Origin: Prolixibacteraceae bacterium
GTDB taxonomy: Bacteria > Bacteroidota > Bacteroidia > Bacteroidales > Prolixibacteraceae
NCBI GenBank assembly: GCA_019163175.1
Contig: JAFLKN010000003.1
Coordinates: 470,950-534,949, forward strand
Direction of reading: 5' to 3'
DNA: 64,000 bases
In this document: positions 8,725 through 18,750 of the stretch, piece after piece
Layout of the letters: the number at the start of each line of letters is the position of its first letter
Numbering within the stretch: position 1 is the first letter of the stretch
Made by a program: the position numbers and the translations under genes
The notes under the pieces: generated by a model
What the model saw: only the letters and a program-made list of their open reading frames with translations
The model's database searches: none
What the model was told of the DNA's origin: nothing

Positions 8725-10017
8725 TTACTTCAGATAATTATCTACAAACTCATTTTTGGGATTGAAAACAACCGGATCCCAGTTTTTACGTTGTTCGGCA
8801 TTTGGCCAGCCATGCTCGCGGTAAGGAACCGGAAAAATGATCTTTTTACCTTTAGCCTGATTGATTGCTGCATAAACTGAGGTCGACGGGCAAGTTTGAT
8901 CGACCAGGCCGATTTCTACAACTAGGATAGCTTCAGCGTTTTTAAGCAAATGGGCAGTATCAAAATAGGGTAGAACATTCTTCATCTTTTCCTTGTCCCC
9001 CTGATGTTCAAACGGCTGAGGCCAGCCACCTTTGCGGTTAACCAGTGTTCCACCCCAATCGCACATAGCCGGAACTGTTGCAACCACTGCTGAAACCCGA
9101 TGATCGAGTCCGGCTGCTGCCAATGCCTGTCCCCCACCCTGACTTTCGCCAATAACGATAATGCGTTTGCCATCCCATTCGGGTTGACGGGTAAGGAATT
9201 CCAAAGTGCGAATCAAACGAAGATACATGCCACGGAAATAAAAGTTCTCACGGTCTTCCAAACCTTGAATGTAGTAATCTTTCAATTCACCACTTTCCAG
9301 ATTGGCGTAATATTCATCGGGCTGACCATTAAGCATTCCGTGGGCATTCAGGTCAAAACAAAGTGCACCTTTTCCCTTTTTAGCGTAGTTCAGTGCATTT
9401 GCAACTTCGGACCGACACCACGAACCTTTTACTCCGGCAGCATGAACCTGTAAAACTATCGGAAGCGACCTGACAGCGGCATTTGTTGGTTTGGCAAAAT
9501 AGCCACGTGCTGGTTTGGGACCCGTGCAATTAATTTCAACGTCCTGACATACAAATCCGGGTTCTTTGATCTCCATATTTTTTGTCTTTACCTCCATCCG
9601 AAGTGCATTCAAGACCAATTTTTCCTGCGCCCAATAGGATTCAAAGTCTTGTGGGTATTTTGTTCCGGGTTTTAATTTTTCGGGCGAAACGATCATTCCA
9701 AGTTGTTGCTTTCCGGCTTTCTGCCTGGCTTCAAGCATCACAGAACAAGGCTCTTTAAACTCACTTTCAAAAATAATCATCGCATCAGCAGTCGGAAGAA
9801 CAGCCTTTTTCAGCAGAAGCTGATTGTTATTCTTCAACACTTTAATGTAAAGCGAATCTGAACTTACCTGACTGGCTGTATAGGTGACCTGAATCTTTTC
9901 GCCTTTTCGGTAAACTCCGCTTTCATGGGTTTGCTTCAAAGCAAAATCCTGAGATTGAAGACTTAAAGTGCAAAGTGTGCAGACCAAAAGGAATGCTGAC
10001 GACAATAAGGTTTTCAT
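8725..10017 (-). CDS. Acetyl-xylan esterase (AXE1/cephalosporin-C deacetylase family), secreted
   Basis: A 430-residue protein with a signal peptide (about residues 1-22), an N-terminal beta-rich domain and a C-terminal alpha/beta-hydrolase domain. The triad is visible: Ser292 in GESQGGGQA, Asp373 in GLVDQTCP and His402 in REHGWPN. AXE1 enzymes remove acetyl groups from xylan or small acetylated sugars; secretion suggests action on carbohydrates outside the cytoplasm. No xylanase or SusD partner is next to it, so it is not part of a visible polysaccharide locus. marC follows after 9 bp. Confidence 0.8.
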   Translation of the reverse strand: MKTLLSSAFLLVCTLCTLSLQSQDFALKQTHESGVYRKGEKIQVTYTASQVSSDSLYIKVLKNNNQLLLKKAVLPTADAMIIFESEFKEPCSVMLEARQKAGKQQLGMIVSPEKLKPGTKYPQDFESYWAQEKLVLNALRMEVKTKNMEIKEPGFVCQDVEINCTGPKPARGYFAKPTNAAVRSLPIVLQVHAAGVKGSWCRSEVANALNYAKKGKGALCFDLNAHGMLNGQPDEYYANLESGELKDYYIQGLEDRENFYFRGMYLRLIRTLEFLTRQPEWDGKRIIVIGESQGGGQALAAAGLDHRVSAVVATVPAMCDWGGTLVNRKGGWPQPFEHQGDKEKMKNVLPYFDTAHLLKNAEAILVVEIGLVDQTCPSTSVYAAINQAKGKKIIFPVPYREHGWPNAEQRKNWDPVVFNPKNEFVDNYLK

Positions 10018-10100
10018 ATTCGAGTAGGTTTAGTTTTTACAAAAATGTCAGTTTCCTGAAATGAAAAGCTAATCAGCATTCGGTTAAATGATACGACTTA

Positions 10101-12506
10101 TCAATCAGTAGTTTTTTCCTCATCCGAGAATTCGGCTGCTAGTTCTTTATCTTCCTCTTCGTTTTCCTCGTAGATTTCAACGATGGGTTCGGTAAACGAT
10201 TTGCTCACCAATCGTTTGTCGAGGGTAAGTAAAAGCGATGGAAGAACCATCACATTAAAGAACATGGCAATCAGTAGTGTTGTAGAAATAAGGATACCCA
10301 AGGCCTGAGTTCCGCCAAATTCGGAAACGATAAACACACTGAAACCGAGAACCAAAACGATGCTTGTATAAATCATACTGAAACCGGCCTCGCGCAAGGC
10401 ATTTAATGCTGATAGTTTGATGGCGCCATTATTTACTTTCAGTTCGTGCCGGTAGCGCGACAAATACTGAATGGCATTATCGACTGAAATTCCGAGGGCA
10501 ATGCTGAATACAATAATGGTAGATGGTTTAATAGGAATGCCTGTAAAACCCATAATGGCGGCAGTAATCAACAGTGGGATAATATTAGGAACCATGGAGA
10601 CCAGAATCATACGGAAAGAAGTGAACAGGAAAGCCATCAAGATTGAAATCAGTAGGATTGCAATCATTACGCTTTCAAATAAATTTTTAATCAAAAAGTT
10701 GGTGCCTTTGGCATAGACCACACTGCTTCCGGTAACTTTCACGGTGTATTTTGCCGGATCGAAAATACTGTCAACCTGTGGTAAAATATCGGCCATGAGC
10801 GAATCCATGTGATTGGTTCCAACATCAGCCATCTGGAAACTAATACGGGTCATCTGCTTGGTACTATCCAGAAACGATTTCAACAACCCACTTTCACTAC
10901 CTTGTACATCTTGTGGAATATAGCCAAAAATGAAATTTTTCTCCATCGAGCTTGGCAATGAATATTTACTTGAGTCGCCATTGTAATAGGCTTGCCGTGC
11001 AAACTTGAATACTTCAATTAACGAAAGCGGTTTTGAAAATTCAGAATGAGTGCCAATGGAATCCTGAAGTCGACTTATTTTCTGGATGGTGGCATAATTC
11101 AAAATTCCATTCGGTTTTCTTGAATCAACCGAAATTTCGAAAGGCATTACACCGCCAAAGTTGGTTTCAAAGAATTTCAGATCCAGATATGTTGGGTCAT
11201 CGCTCCTGAAATCATCCACCACTTTCCCGGAAGTTTTCATCATACTGAGGCCAACAACACCGATCACAACGAGGCCACCTGCAATGCTGTAAATCAGATT
11301 TCGCCTGTTACTAATCAGGTAAATAACTTTATCCAACACAGCGCCAAAGAAATTATTATCGAGGTGTTTAATATGTTTGGGCGAAGGTGGGGCAAGCAAA
11401 CTAAAAATGATGGGCAGCAAAACTATGGTCAGCACATAAAGCACCATAATGTTGATTGACGTAACCACCCCAAATTCGCGCAACATTTGGTTTGGCACCA
11501 AAATGAAAGCAGCAAAACCTAAGGCAGTGGCAGCATTGGTCATAAGCGAGGCAAAACCAATCCGGTGAATTACCTGAGACAAAGCTCTCATTTTATTGCC
11601 ATGGCTACGGTACTCCCAGTGGTATTTATTCAGAATGTATATACAGTTTTCGATTACGATAATAACTACAAGCGATGGAATTACACCGGTTAGAATGGTT
11701 ATTTTATAATTGAACAGCACGAGCGTACCCACCACCCAAATAATGCTGATACCAACAATCAGAAGCGAACTGGCTACAACGCGCAATGATCTGAAAAATA
11801 AGAACATGATAAACGCAGCCACCGCAATACTGATAATGATGAAAAGGAAAAGCTCATGTTTTACTTTCTGCATGGTTACAGTACGGATATAAGGCATTCC
11901 GGAGTAATGAATCTCAACTTTGGTTTGTGAGCGGTAAGCTTCAACTGTTTTTACAATGTTGTCGATTAATGTTATACGGCTAATGTCGTTCAGTTTAAGT
12001 TTGTCGAGCGTAATCGTCATCAGGGTTGCCTGTGTCTTTGGATTGTACAGCATTCCCTCATAAAATTTCAGTCCCATTATCTTATTCCTGAGGCTATCAA
12101 CTTCGGCCTGTGTGGTTGGCTTTTGGGTTACTATGGGCTGGATATTAAACTGATGCGTTACTTCATTTTTAACCAGATCAATAGCTCTTGATATGCTTAC
12201 AACTTCCTGCACTCCTTCAATTTCTCTGATTTGACCACCCAACTCATACCAGGCATTAAACTGATCAAGGGTAAATAAATCGGGATTGATGGCTCCAATA
12301 ACAATTACATTTCCGTCTTCTCCAAAGAGCTTTTTAAACTCAAGATATTCTATTCTGGTGCTGTCTTTTTCGGGCAATAAAGATGCATTTTCATATGAAA
12401 GCCGGGCATCTTTACCCATGTATCCCATGAAAACAGTCAGGATAGCCAAGGTTACAATCAGAAATGTACGGTGTTTTAGAATAAAACGGGATATATGTGT
12501 AAACAT
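10101..12506 (-). CDS. RND/MMPL family exporter (SSD-type permease)
   Basis: An 801-residue protein with the duplicated RND layout: TM1 at about residues 12-30, a large periplasmic loop, a five-to-six-helix block at about 220-400, another loop (about 410-600) and a second helix block (about 615-765), followed by an acidic tail rich in Glu. This is the MMPL/hopanoid-exporter type, not the tripartite AcrB type, and no membrane-fusion protein or outer-membrane channel is adjacent. Lipid or hydrophobic cargo is the usual inference. A strong two-box promoter lies directly upstream. Confidence 0.8.
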   Translation of the reverse strand: MFTHISRFILKHRTFLIVTLAILTVFMGYMGKDARLSYENASLLPEKDSTRIEYLEFKKLFGEDGNVIVIGAINPDLFTLDQFNAWYELGGQIREIEGVQEVVSISRAIDLVKNEVTHQFNIQPIVTQKPTTQAEVDSLRNKIMGLKFYEGMLYNPKTQATLMTITLDKLKLNDISRITLIDNIVKTVEAYRSQTKVEIHYSGMPYIRTVTMQKVKHELFLFIIISIAVAAFIMFLFFRSLRVVASSLLIVGISIIWVVGTLVLFNYKITILTGVIPSLVVIIVIENCIYILNKYHWEYRSHGNKMRALSQVIHRIGFASLMTNAATALGFAAFILVPNQMLREFGVVTSINIMVLYVLTIVLLPIIFSLLAPPSPKHIKHLDNNFFGAVLDKVIYLISNRRNLIYSIAGGLVVIGVVGLSMMKTSGKVVDDFRSDDPTYLDLKFFETNFGGVMPFEISVDSRKPNGILNYATIQKISRLQDSIGTHSEFSKPLSLIEVFKFARQAYYNGDSSKYSLPSSMEKNFIFGYIPQDVQGSESGLLKSFLDSTKQMTRISFQMADVGTNHMDSLMADILPQVDSIFDPAKYTVKVTGSSVVYAKGTNFLIKNLFESVMIAILLISILMAFLFTSFRMILVSMVPNIIPLLITAAIMGFTGIPIKPSTIIVFSIALGISVDNAIQYLSRYRHELKVNNGAIKLSALNALREAGFSMIYTSIVLVLGFSVFIVSEFGGTQALGILISTTLLIAMFFNVMVLPSLLLTLDKRLVSKSFTEPIVEIYEENEEEDKELAAEFSDEEKTTD

Positions 12507-12566
12507 TAGTGGAGAATAATATCTGGGTTTTTAAGCAGACAATTAATTTTTGAATTTGAATTGTGG

Positions 12567-12597
12567 CAAAAATAGTACAATATTAATACTTTACAAA
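12567..12597 (-). promoter_or_regulatory. Bacteroidota promoter, TTTG-N19-TATTTTTG, for the RND/MMPL gene
   Basis: On the minus strand TTTG (12597-12594) is followed by 19 bp and TATTTTTG (12574-12567), matching both the -33 and -7 elements read by the Bacteroidota primary sigma factor. Initiation near 12560 would give a leader of about 50 nt before the ATG at 12506. The rest of the stretch 12507-12796 between the divergent genes shows no other feature. Confidence 0.7.
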
Positions 12598-12796
12598 GCT
12601 GGTACTTACAAAACAGCTATTGCTATTTCAAACTGATTTTCAATCACATATGCCCCAAATAGTAAAAAAAACTAAATTAGTGCATCACTCCAATAAATTT
12701 ACGCAAATTTAAAATGAACCACTTTTGTAAATAAAATTCAGGTTTATTACTTAGTTTCCTAAAACTGAACTAATTTTGATTCGTTTTTTACAATCT

Positions 12797-14611
12797 ATGC
12801 TTTTATCTAAACTTTCTTTTCAGAAATTGAATTGGGACAGAGATTTGCTCAATCTAAAAAGTCTAATTAATTGGACTTTATTTCTGTTTACATTGGCTTT
12901 ATTTATACTTGCGATACAAGACATTGGCTTTCCCGGAACTGAAAAATCGATGCAATTTCAGATGCATAATTTATATTTCAGGATAAGCTACCTGGTCATT
13001 GGAATTCTATATCTGATCAGGTCAATCTTTTTTAAAGGAAGTACCGGAAATAAAAAAGTATTTATAACTCAGTTTGTTATCGGTGTATTTCTAATCCTTT
13101 TTTTCTTTCCCATTTTCGTGGTGAGCTATGGCGAAACATTTGAATATTATCTGTATCAAACCTCCGCCCTTCAAATGTTGGCCTTTGTATTGTTCTTCCT
13201 CGAATTATCGCGGATGGAAATCAATATGCTCATAAAGGTGCTGAACCCAGCTCAGCTTTTCATGGTTAGTTTTGCTTTTATCATTTTTGTTGGCGCCATG
13301 TTTTTACTTATGCCCATGTCGACGACTTCCCCTATAAGTTTTACTGATGCGCTGTTTACCTCCACAAGTGCCGTTTGTGTAACAGGACTTGCAGTGGTTG
13401 ATACTGCAACCAGATATACATTCCTCGGAAAATTTGTAATTCTGGCTCTCATTCAGATTGGTGGAATTGGCGTAATGACCATTACCAGCTTCTTTGGCAT
13501 ATTCTTTAAGGAAAAGTCATCCTTAAGAGAACAAAATATGCTGCGCGATTACCTGAGTGAAGATAGCTATGATTCGATTATCAAATCGTTGATGAAAGTC
13601 GTGCTAATCACTTTACTTATAGAAGCTATTGGCGCAGCATTTATTTATTTATCGCTCGAGAAAAATGCATTGGGTTCGGAAAGCGACAACCTGAAATTTG
13701 CCATATTCCACTCTGTTTCGGCATTTTGCAATGCGGGATTTTCAACTCTTACTGACAATTTGTACGATGTTCGAATCCGGGCTAATTACAGCGTTCACAT
13801 CTGGATTGCCAACCTGATTATTCTTGGTGGTATCGGATTCCCTGTTTTACTGAATATTTATCAATATTGCAGAAGTCAGGTGAAATGGCTGGTTGAATAT
13901 TTCCGAACCAGAAAATCATATGTGCACCGTGTGAACATGATTACCCTAAACTCGAAGATTGTGATGTTTGCCACATTCCTGCTTTTGGTTTTCGGCACCC
14001 TGGCTTTCTTTTTCTTCGAAAAAGATTACACGCAGCAAGGGATGGACTTAAAGGCACGTCTGGCAATGTCCTATTTTCAGAGCGTAACTCCCAGAACAGC
14101 AGGGTTCAATAGTTTTGCAATGTCTGCCTTATCCATGCCTTCAGTTCTGGTTATGATTTTCTTAATGTGGATTGGAGCTTCGCCGGTTTCAACAGGGGGA
14201 GGTATAAAAACCAGCACCTTTGCCATTGCCATTCTAAATGCTTTCCGCATCATGAAAGGCAAAAATCACATTGAGGTACATCGCTATGAAATTCATGAAT
14301 ATTCGGTAAATAAAGCATTTGCAATTATCACCATATCCATATTTACCATTGTTTTAGGGTCATTCGGAGTCTTTATTTTCGATGGGAAACTGGGAATGCT
14401 CAAGATTATTTTCGAGTGTTTCTCAGCATTCGGAACTGTGGGTTTATCGCTCGACCTGACTCCCAAACTTTCCGATCCGTCAAAATACATTTTGATTTCG
14501 TTGATGTACATTGGCCGAATGGGAAGTATTACCTTGCTTTTATCGATGGCGAAAGCCTACGGAAGCGCTTCGTTGTATCGATATCCAAAGGAAAATTTAA
14601 TTATAACTTAG
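12797..14611 (+). CDS. TrkH/KtrB-type potassium uptake channel subunit
   Basis: A 604-residue polytopic membrane protein with the repeated M1-P-M2 modules of the SKT family; pore-region segments such as FTSTSAVCVTGLAVVD, SVSAFCNAGFSTL, QSVTPRTAGFNSF and FSAFGTVGLSLDL each carry the glycine that lines the potassium filter. An extra N-terminal block of several helices (residues ~25-150) precedes the usual TrkH start, as in the longer Bacteroidota forms. The ATG at 12797 is preferred to an in-frame TTG at 12776. The regulatory TrkA subunit follows 67 bp downstream. Confidence 0.85.
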   Translation: MLLSKLSFQKLNWDRDLLNLKSLINWTLFLFTLALFILAIQDIGFPGTEKSMQFQMHNLYFRISYLVIGILYLIRSIFFKGSTGNKKVFITQFVIGVFLILFFFPIFVVSYGETFEYYLYQTSALQMLAFVLFFLELSRMEINMLIKVLNPAQLFMVSFAFIIFVGAMFLLMPMSTTSPISFTDALFTSTSAVCVTGLAVVDTATRYTFLGKFVILALIQIGGIGVMTITSFFGIFFKEKSSLREQNMLRDYLSEDSYDSIIKSLMKVVLITLLIEAIGAAFIYLSLEKNALGSESDNLKFAIFHSVSAFCNAGFSTLTDNLYDVRIRANYSVHIWIANLIILGGIGFPVLLNIYQYCRSQVKWLVEYFRTRKSYVHRVNMITLNSKIVMFATFLLLVFGTLAFFFFEKDYTQQGMDLKARLAMSYFQSVTPRTAGFNSFAMSALSMPSVLVMIFLMWIGASPVSTGGGIKTSTFAIAILNAFRIMKGKNHIEVHRYEIHEYSVNKAFAIITISIFTIVLGSFGVFIFDGKLGMLKIIFECFSAFGTVGLSLDLTPKLSDPSKYILISLMYIGRMGSITLLLSMAKAYGSASLYRYPKENLIIT

Positions 14612-14678
14612 CACAGGCTAACCAGCGTTTGCCCTAGCTGATGCGTAAAGAAGCAACAAGAACTAAAAAGAAATTGAG

Positions 14679-15347
14679 ATGAATATCGTTGTAATAGGAT
14701 TAGGAAATTTTGGAGCCTCACTGGCAAAAAATTTAACTTCATTAGGTCATGATGTACTTGGTGTTGATAACGATTTGGGCAAGGTTGAATACTTTAAAGA
14801 CTCAGTTGCAAATACCATTTGTCTGGATGCAACTGATCCGCATGCCTTAAGGATTTTACCGGTTAAAGAAGCCGATGTTTTTGTGGTTAGCATCGGAAGC
14901 GATTTTGGAATCTCGGTACAAATAGCTGCGCTACTTAAAAAATTTGGGGTACCCCGTGTTATTTGCCGCGAAAGTTCATCGATCCATTACACTGTTTTAA
15001 ATGCCATTGGCATCACCGAAACTATAAATCCGGAATACGAATCAGCTAAAATTTTTGCCCAGAAGCTTCCGTTAAAAGGAATTCAAAACCTGTTCTCAAT
15101 TACCGATTCATTCAAGATTCTTGATATGACTATGCCAGGCATACTGGTCGGGAAAAAATATTCACCGGCTCAGTTCCGAAAAGAGATGCACCTGAAAATT
15201 GTTGCCCTTAAACGCAATTTCCGTATTGTATATTCATCGGCTTTAGCAGCAGAAAACGAAGACAAAAACGAAATCGAATTCAAGGAAAATGACACCTTGG
15301 TTTTGGCTGGCGAAATGAAAGATATTAAGCGTTTTCTACACGAGTAA
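14679..15347 (+). CDS. TrkA/KtrA-type potassium uptake regulatory subunit
   Basis: A 222-residue cytoplasmic protein with an RCK_N (TrkA-N) Rossmann domain (residues 1-~120; GLGNFGASLAKNL dinucleotide loop, acidic GVDND after strand 2) and a C-terminal RCK_C domain (about 135-220). A single RCK unit is the KtrA form, which makes an octameric ring under the TrkH/KtrB channel and gates it by nucleotide. The position right behind the channel gene supports one potassium-uptake unit. Confidence 0.9.
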   Translation: MNIVVIGLGNFGASLAKNLTSLGHDVLGVDNDLGKVEYFKDSVANTICLDATDPHALRILPVKEADVFVVSIGSDFGISVQIAALLKKFGVPRVICRESSSIHYTVLNAIGITETINPEYESAKIFAQKLPLKGIQNLFSITDSFKILDMTMPGILVGKKYSPAQFRKEMHLKIVALKRNFRIVYSSALAAENEDKNEIEFKENDTLVLAGEMKDIKRFLHE

Positions 15348-15489
15348 TTGATTGTAAAAAAGACAAAAAAATTGCGCTTTTATACTTTCCTGATAGATCG
15401 GAAGTTGGTTTATTTGCTGTAAATGGTCATTTCCAAAGTTTTTCAGTCACAGATTTTCTTTCTTTCAAAACCTTTGTTATTTTTCCGGA

Positions 15490-17898
15490 ATGGACACCAA
15501 AGTCGACGAATTTGCCTTTGCCGGAAAATTTTTCAGGATAGTTTTTTTCCTGATGTGCCTTTCGTTTCTTTTTCCTGATAAATCGACTGCTCAGGACTAC
15601 CGTCAAATTCTGAAAGGAACAGTTACCGATCAGGAAAGCCACCAACCACTTTCAGGGGTATATGTTTTGTGTGAATCGTGCAACCCGGCGATTGCTTCGG
15701 TATCCGATTCGCTGGGTCGTTTCAGACTTGACATTCCGGTTGGTCGTCATGCGTTTTCGTTTATTCTGCTTGGATACCTGACCAAACAAATTTCCGATGT
15801 CCAGATTGGTACAGGTAAAGAAATATTCCTGAATGTTGAACTCAGTGAGCAGGTTTTTCAAACCGAAGAAATAGCGGTTAAAGCGAGCAGTAACCGATGG
15901 ATAAACCCGATGGCCACAGTAAGCGCCCGAACTTTACGAAGTGATGACGCAACCCGCTACGCGGCCGGTTATTTTGACGCCTCGCGCATGGTTACCAATT
16001 TCGCCGGAGTTGCATCGGGCAACAGTGACGACAACAACGAAATCATCATCCGCGGAAATTCACCGCGCGGACTGCTCTGGCGGCTCGAAGGCATCGAAAT
16101 CCCGAATCCCAATCACTTTTCAAACGGGCAGGGTTCTTCCGGAGGTGGTTATTCGGCCATCACAACCAATGTACTTTCAAGTTTCGATTTTTTCACCGGT
16201 TCTTTTCCGGCCGAATATGGAAATGCGTATTCCGGTGTAATGGATTTAAATCTACGATCCGGAAATCCGGAAAACCATGAATTTTCAGTAGCCTTGAGCG
16301 TTTTGGGAACCGAAGCATCAGCCGAAGGGCCGCTCAACCGAAAAAAGGGGAGTTCGTATTTATTCGATTACCGGCTAGCCGATTTTCAATATCTAACCCG
16401 ATTGGGTATTCTGGATGCAAAAGATTACGACATTGTTCCACGAACTTCGGATTATGCTTTTAAAGCTTCGTTTAAAACAGAGAAGTCCGGAACTTTCGAT
16501 GTGTTTGCAGTTGGAGGTTCATCGGAGGCAGGAGATTTGGCCACAGCAAATGTTGATGAATTGAAAGCGGGAGTTGATCAGGATGAATTTCTGGAACGCC
16601 AAACCACTGCTGTGGCAGGTATAAAGCATACCTTTTCGTTCCCCAACAATAAAACTTATATCCGAAGTACTGCTGCCTTCACTTACCAGTTTACCTCCGA
16701 CCGCGACCGAAAATCGGATACTTTGCTAAATAAAAAGGTAACCTATTACGATCGGTATGAATATCCGGCTTTTCGGTTTGCCTCTGCAATTAATCACAAA
16801 TTAAATCCAAGGCATTCGTTGCGTGCAGGTATTACTTTTAATCAAATGAGTGGACAGATGTTTGCCATTAAACTCAATTCGAAATTGTTGTACGATACTC
16901 TGATGAATACCAACGGGAATGGCTGGTACGGAAGTTCATATGCACAATGGAAATACAAGTCGGGCGATTGGATTGAAACAAATACCGGGCTTCATGTGCT
17001 TTTTTCAGGCATCACGCACGAGGTGCTTGTTGAGCCGCGCTGGGGAATGATCATCCGGCTTCCCAAAAAGCAATCGTTCAACTTTGGGCTCGGACTTCAT
17101 TCCCGCATTGAACCTCTATCGGTTTATCATTACAAGGTGAAAGTATCTTCGACCTTGCGCGAAGAGCGAAATCTCGACTTAAAATCAACAAAGGCATTTC
17201 ATTTTACAAGCGGCTATACGCGAAATTTCGGCAACAACCTTCAATTTTCTATGGAAGCCTATTATCAGTATTTATGGGCAATCCCGATTTCAAAAGTGCC
17301 GACAGGTCAATTCTCGCTGGTCAATTCAATTGGTGGATTATCGGATGTAATTATGGCCAACAATGGAAAATCCAGAAATACCGGATTGGAATTCACCCTC
17401 GAAAAATCGTTCTCCCGTCAATATTATTTTCTGGCAACGGCCTCACTTTTTAATTCCAAATACCTTGCGCCAGACGGAACATGGTACAATACCTACTTCA
17501 ACACCAACTATGTCTATAATTTACTCGGAGGAAAAGAGTTTCAGGTGGGACAACACAGGCAAAATACTTTTGGACTTAAATTAAGGGCTAATTTTCGTGG
17601 TGGATTTCGTTACACACCGGTTAACGAAACAGCAAGTTTGAAAAGCAAACGCGTGGTTTATCAAACTACCGAAACGTACGGCGAACGCCTGCCCGATTTT
17701 AACCGTGTTGATTTTGGGGTAAGTTACCGAATCAATAAAAAACGGAATGCCTGGATTTTGCTGGCTGACATTCAAAATGTACTCAATACCAGAAATGTAC
17801 TTCGCCGGAAGTTCAGCTACAGTAACAAACAAATCGTCATATCCGATTCGAAAGGCATTGGAATGGTGCCCGTATTGACCGTTCGTGCCGAATTTTAA
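15490..17898 (+). CDS. TonB-dependent outer-membrane receptor with carboxypeptidase-like N-domain
   Basis: An 802-residue protein: signal peptide (about residues 1-35, ending STAQ), a CarboxypepD_reg-like domain (about 38-125, LKGTVTDQESHQPLSGVYV), a plug domain (about 130-260, with IIIRGNSPRGLLWRLEGIEIPNPNHF) and a beta-barrel ending in the aromatic LTVRAEF. It lacks the SusC/RagA signature and has no SusD partner, so it is a generic TonB-linked transporter of unknown substrate. A downstream ATG at 15553 would cut into the signal peptide and is not preferred. No clear promoter box was found upstream. Confidence 0.85.
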   Translation: MDTKVDEFAFAGKFFRIVFFLMCLSFLFPDKSTAQDYRQILKGTVTDQESHQPLSGVYVLCESCNPAIASVSDSLGRFRLDIPVGRHAFSFILLGYLTKQISDVQIGTGKEIFLNVELSEQVFQTEEIAVKASSNRWINPMATVSARTLRSDDATRYAAGYFDASRMVTNFAGVASGNSDDNNEIIIRGNSPRGLLWRLEGIEIPNPNHFSNGQGSSGGGYSAITTNVLSSFDFFTGSFPAEYGNAYSGVMDLNLRSGNPENHEFSVALSVLGTEASAEGPLNRKKGSSYLFDYRLADFQYLTRLGILDAKDYDIVPRTSDYAFKASFKTEKSGTFDVFAVGGSSEAGDLATANVDELKAGVDQDEFLERQTTAVAGIKHTFSFPNNKTYIRSTAAFTYQFTSDRDRKSDTLLNKKVTYYDRYEYPAFRFASAINHKLNPRHSLRAGITFNQMSGQMFAIKLNSKLLYDTLMNTNGNGWYGSSYAQWKYKSGDWIETNTGLHVLFSGITHEVLVEPRWGMIIRLPKKQSFNFGLGLHSRIEPLSVYHYKVKVSSTLREERNLDLKSTKAFHFTSGYTRNFGNNLQFSMEAYYQYLWAIPISKVPTGQFSLVNSIGGLSDVIMANNGKSRNTGLEFTLEKSFSRQYYFLATASLFNSKYLAPDGTWYNTYFNTNYVYNLLGGKEFQVGQHRQNTFGLKLRANFRGGFRYTPVNETASLKSKRVVYQTTETYGERLPDFNRVDFGVSYRINKKRNAWILLADIQNVLNTRNVLRRKFSYSNKQIVISDSKGIGMVPVLTVRAEF

Positions 17899-17974
17899 TC
17901 AAACATTATTCGCATCTGCCGTGTGAAATTGCTGCATTTTGTATCTTCATCGCCTCAAACTGATACCAAAATCC

Positions 17975-18742
17975 ATGAACCGATATTTCGTCGTTATACT
18001 GTTCGGCCTGATTAATCTGGCTGTTCAGGCACAAACTTCCATCATTGCTCATCGTGGCTCATCGTTTACTGCGCCTGAAAATACTGTAGCATCAGCTCTG
18101 TTGGCCTGGCAACAAAATGCGGATGCTGTTGAACTCGACATTTACCTTTCGCAAGATAACCGCGTAGTTGTAATTCACGATAGCAACACCAAGCGAACAA
18201 CTGGTCAGGATTTTAAAGTAGCCGAAACCAGTTCTGATGTATTGCGGACACTGGATGCAGGCTCATGGAAAAATGAAAAATATAAAGGTGAGAAGATTCC
18301 GTTTCTGGAAGAAATGATTGCTACTGTTCCTTCAGGCAAGAAACTGGTGATTGAAATTAAATGTGGGGTGGAAGTTTTGCCGGCTTTGCAAAAAATCGTA
18401 GCCAATTGCGGCAAAAAGAAGCAGTTAATCTTTATAGGTTTTGGATGGGAAACAATTCTGGCAGCCAAACAGTTGTTTCCTAAAAATGCCTGTTACTGGC
18501 TGAGCAGTTCTGCGACCGATGTTCAGGAGAAAATAAAAGAGGCTGCAAAAAAAGGCCTCGATGGAATTAATCTGAACAACAAAATAGTTGATGAAGAAAT
18601 CGTTCGCCTGGCCAAACGACAACATCTAAAAGTGCTTTCGTGGACCATTGACGATCCGGAAGAGGCCAAACGCCTGGTGAAACTGGGAGTGAAAGGAATC
18701 ACAACGAACCGGCCCGATGTAATGAAAAGCAGTATTCGGTAA
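17975..18742 (+). CDS. Glycerophosphodiester phosphodiesterase, secreted
   Basis: A 255-residue GDPD with a signal peptide (residues 1-20, ending VQAQ). Catalytic and metal residues are in place: His26 in IIAHRGSS, Glu53 and Asp55 in AVELDIYL and His68 in VIHDS; EIKCG and the C-terminal WTIDDPEEAKRL segment are also typical. It should hydrolyse glycerophosphodiesters from phospholipid turnover to glycerol-3-phosphate in the periplasm. The ATG at 17975 starts the signal peptide directly; a TTG 36 bp upstream is less likely. It converges on apbE with an 8-bp gap. Confidence 0.88.
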   Translation: MNRYFVVILFGLINLAVQAQTSIIAHRGSSFTAPENTVASALLAWQQNADAVELDIYLSQDNRVVVIHDSNTKRTTGQDFKVAETSSDVLRTLDAGSWKNEKYKGEKIPFLEEMIATVPSGKKLVIEIKCGVEVLPALQKIVANCGKKKQLIFIGFGWETILAAKQLFPKNACYWLSSSATDVQEKIKEAAKKGLDGINLNNKIVDEEIVRLAKRQHLKVLSWTIDDPEEAKRLVKLGVKGITTNRPDVMKSSIR

Positions 18743-18750
18743 ACCTTTGC